Of a stretch of DNA of 6,410 nucleotides, positions 5,502 to 6,410 are shown piece by piece. Origin of the DNA: Clostridia bacterium (GTDB lineage: Bacteria > Bacillota_A > Clostridia > Oscillospirales > CAG-382); assembly GCA_017615235.1 (NCBI GenBank), contig JAGAAM010000181.1, forward strand, positions 1 through 6,410. Reading direction: 5' to 3'. A program made the translations under genes and the position numbers. Positions within the stretch are counted from its first letter, which is position 1. Every line of letters begins with the position of its first letter. The notes under the pieces are model-generated. The model was given only the letters and a program-made list of their open reading frames with translations. It was not told the DNA's origin and ran no database searches.

Positions 5502-5525
5502 AACCTCAATTATTCATTATTCATT
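5474..5525 (-). repeat. Gene-end repeat module, copy 3
   Basis: Direct copy of the module at 4904-4959. On the minus strand ATGAATAATGAATAATT leads into GAGGTTG and the terminator hairpin. Sixteen bases ending in the CAACCT joint (plus strand 5491-5506 and 4918-4933) are identical between the copies. It begins 15 bases past the glnS stop codon. Confidence 0.7.
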
Positions 5526-5540
5526 TTTTGGCGCGCGGCG

Positions 5541-6410
5541 TCAAAACTTTTTGCTGTCCTTCAGTTCCACGATGCTGTTGAACACCGGAGTCTTGGTATC
5601 GCGGCAGAAATAGCCCTTACGGACGAACTGGAACTTATCGCCGGGAGCGGCGTCGAGCAGCGATTTTTCGATCTTGACGCCTTTGCAGAGGATCTTTGAA
5701 TCGGGGTTGAGGTACTCCGCGTACTTCGCCGATTCGACGGAGTTCATATCGGGCTTCGTGAAGAGTTTATCGTACGTCACGGCGTCGGTCTCCGCGCAAT
5801 CAAAAGCGGAAAGCCAGTGGATCGTGCCCTTGATCTTCCTGCCGTCGGCGGGCATACCGTTGCCCGTTTCGAGATCGGCTTCGCAGAGTACTTCGGTGAT
5901 ATTGCCGTTTTCGTCCGTGAGGATGTCCGTGACTTTAACGATATAAGCGCCCATAAGACGGACTTCGCCGTCTTTTTTCATGCGGAAATACTTAGGCGGC
6001 GGATCGAGCGAGACGTCTTCCCTTTCGACGAACAGCTCGCGCGTGAAGGGCAGCTTGCGCGTGCCGGCTTCGGGATCGTTCGGGTTGTTCGGCAGATCGA
6101 AATACTCCGTCTTGCCATCCGGATAATTCGTGACGGTGACTTTTACGGGATCGAACACGGCGATACGGCGCAGAGCGTGGGCGTTGAGGTCCTCGCGCAC
6201 GCAATGCTCCAGAAGTGCGATATCGACGAGCGAATTGTTCTTCGCGACGCCGACTCTTTCGATGAAATCAAGCACGCTCGCGGCGGTATAACCCCTGCGG
6301 CGCATACCGCAAAGCGTGGGCATACGCGGATCGTCCCAGCCGTCGACGAGACCCTGCTCGACGAGATAGCGCAAAAAGCGTTTGCTCATCACGGTATTGG
6401 TTATATTCAG
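5541..6410 (-). CDS. glnS: Glutaminyl-tRNA synthetase, C-terminal part (cut by window edge)
   Basis: The frame is open to the right edge, giving 289 residues of an enzyme usually about 550 long. Visible from the edge are LNITNT and then VMSKR, the class I 'KMSKS' loop in its GlnRS form; the Val is encoded by GTG and is internal, not a start. Next comes GWDDPRMPTLCGMRRRGYTAASV, split here as GWDDPRMPTL and CGMRRRGYTAASV, which is diagnostic of GlnRS. The two beta-barrels of the anticodon-binding domain follow, ending in GTIHWLSAFDCAETDAVTYD, then a GDKFQFVRKGYFCRD segment and PVFNSIVELKDS. The enzyme charges tRNA-Gln with glutamine in the cytoplasm. The C-terminus is complete, so nothing suggests a pseudogene. 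Many Firmicutes instead make Gln-tRNA with GatCAB, so a direct GlnRS is a useful lineage clue. It ends in a terminator. Confidence 0.97.
   Translation of the reverse strand: MNITNTVMSKRFLRYLVEQGLVDGWDDPRMPTLCGMRRRGYTAASVLDFIERVGVAKNNSLVDIALLEHCVREDLNAHALRRIAVFDPVKVTVTNYPDGKTEYFDLPNNPNDPEAGTRKLPFTRELFVEREDVSLDPPPKYFRMKKDGEVRLMGAYIVKVTDILTDENGNITEVLCEADLETGNGMPADGRKIKGTIHWLSAFDCAETDAVTYDKLFTKPDMNSVESAKYAEYLNPDSKILCKGVKIEKSLLDAAPGDKFQFVRKGYFCRDTKTPVFNSIVELKDSKKF

Overview
The window looks like chromosome of a moderately GC-rich Gram-positive anaerobe of the class Clostridia, probably a gut-type Oscillospirales/Christensenellales-like Firmicute. This is inferred from strong GGAGG-type ribosome binding sites, sigma-A-like promoters, many Rho-independent terminators, secreted proteins anchored by a C-terminal membrane segment, and a cobalamin riboswitch in front of a DUF4430 gene. 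No rRNA, tRNA, CRISPR array or transposase gene is visible. Every gene but one lies on the minus strand.

Right to left along the minus strand: the right edge holds the C-terminal half of glutaminyl-tRNA synthetase (glnS, 5541-6410, cut by the window). After a terminator comes an unrecognised two-transmembrane protein (4941-5441), which converges on the only plus-strand gene, a calcineurin-like metallophosphoesterase (3962-4774). The 3' ends of these three genes share a repeated AT-rich 'ATGAATAATGA' tract followed by a hairpin. The phosphoesterase is transcribed divergently from a histidine-phosphatase gene (3198-3851), with back-to-back promoters between them. Next is an AI-2E-family (UPF0118) membrane transporter (1632-3080), whose promoter carries a perfect 24-bp palindrome over its -35 box.

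The most interesting part is the left quarter. A near-perfect promoter (1582-1610) drives a cobalamin riboswitch (about 1430-1565). An intrinsic terminator (1321-1345) follows, then three translationally overlapping genes: a small, very basic protein with a homing-endonuclease-associated-repeat-like N-terminus (1017-1286), a secreted membrane-anchored DUF4430 (transcobalamin-C-terminal-like) protein (220-1020), and the start of another secreted protein cut by the window edge (1-220). My reading is a B12-repressed, cell-surface system likely to capture or take up cobalamin/corrinoid, resembling a split version of animal intrinsic factor/transcobalamin. The riboswitch and the DUF4430 domain are read from sequence. 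The cobalamin-capture function and the nature of the truncated third protein are inference.
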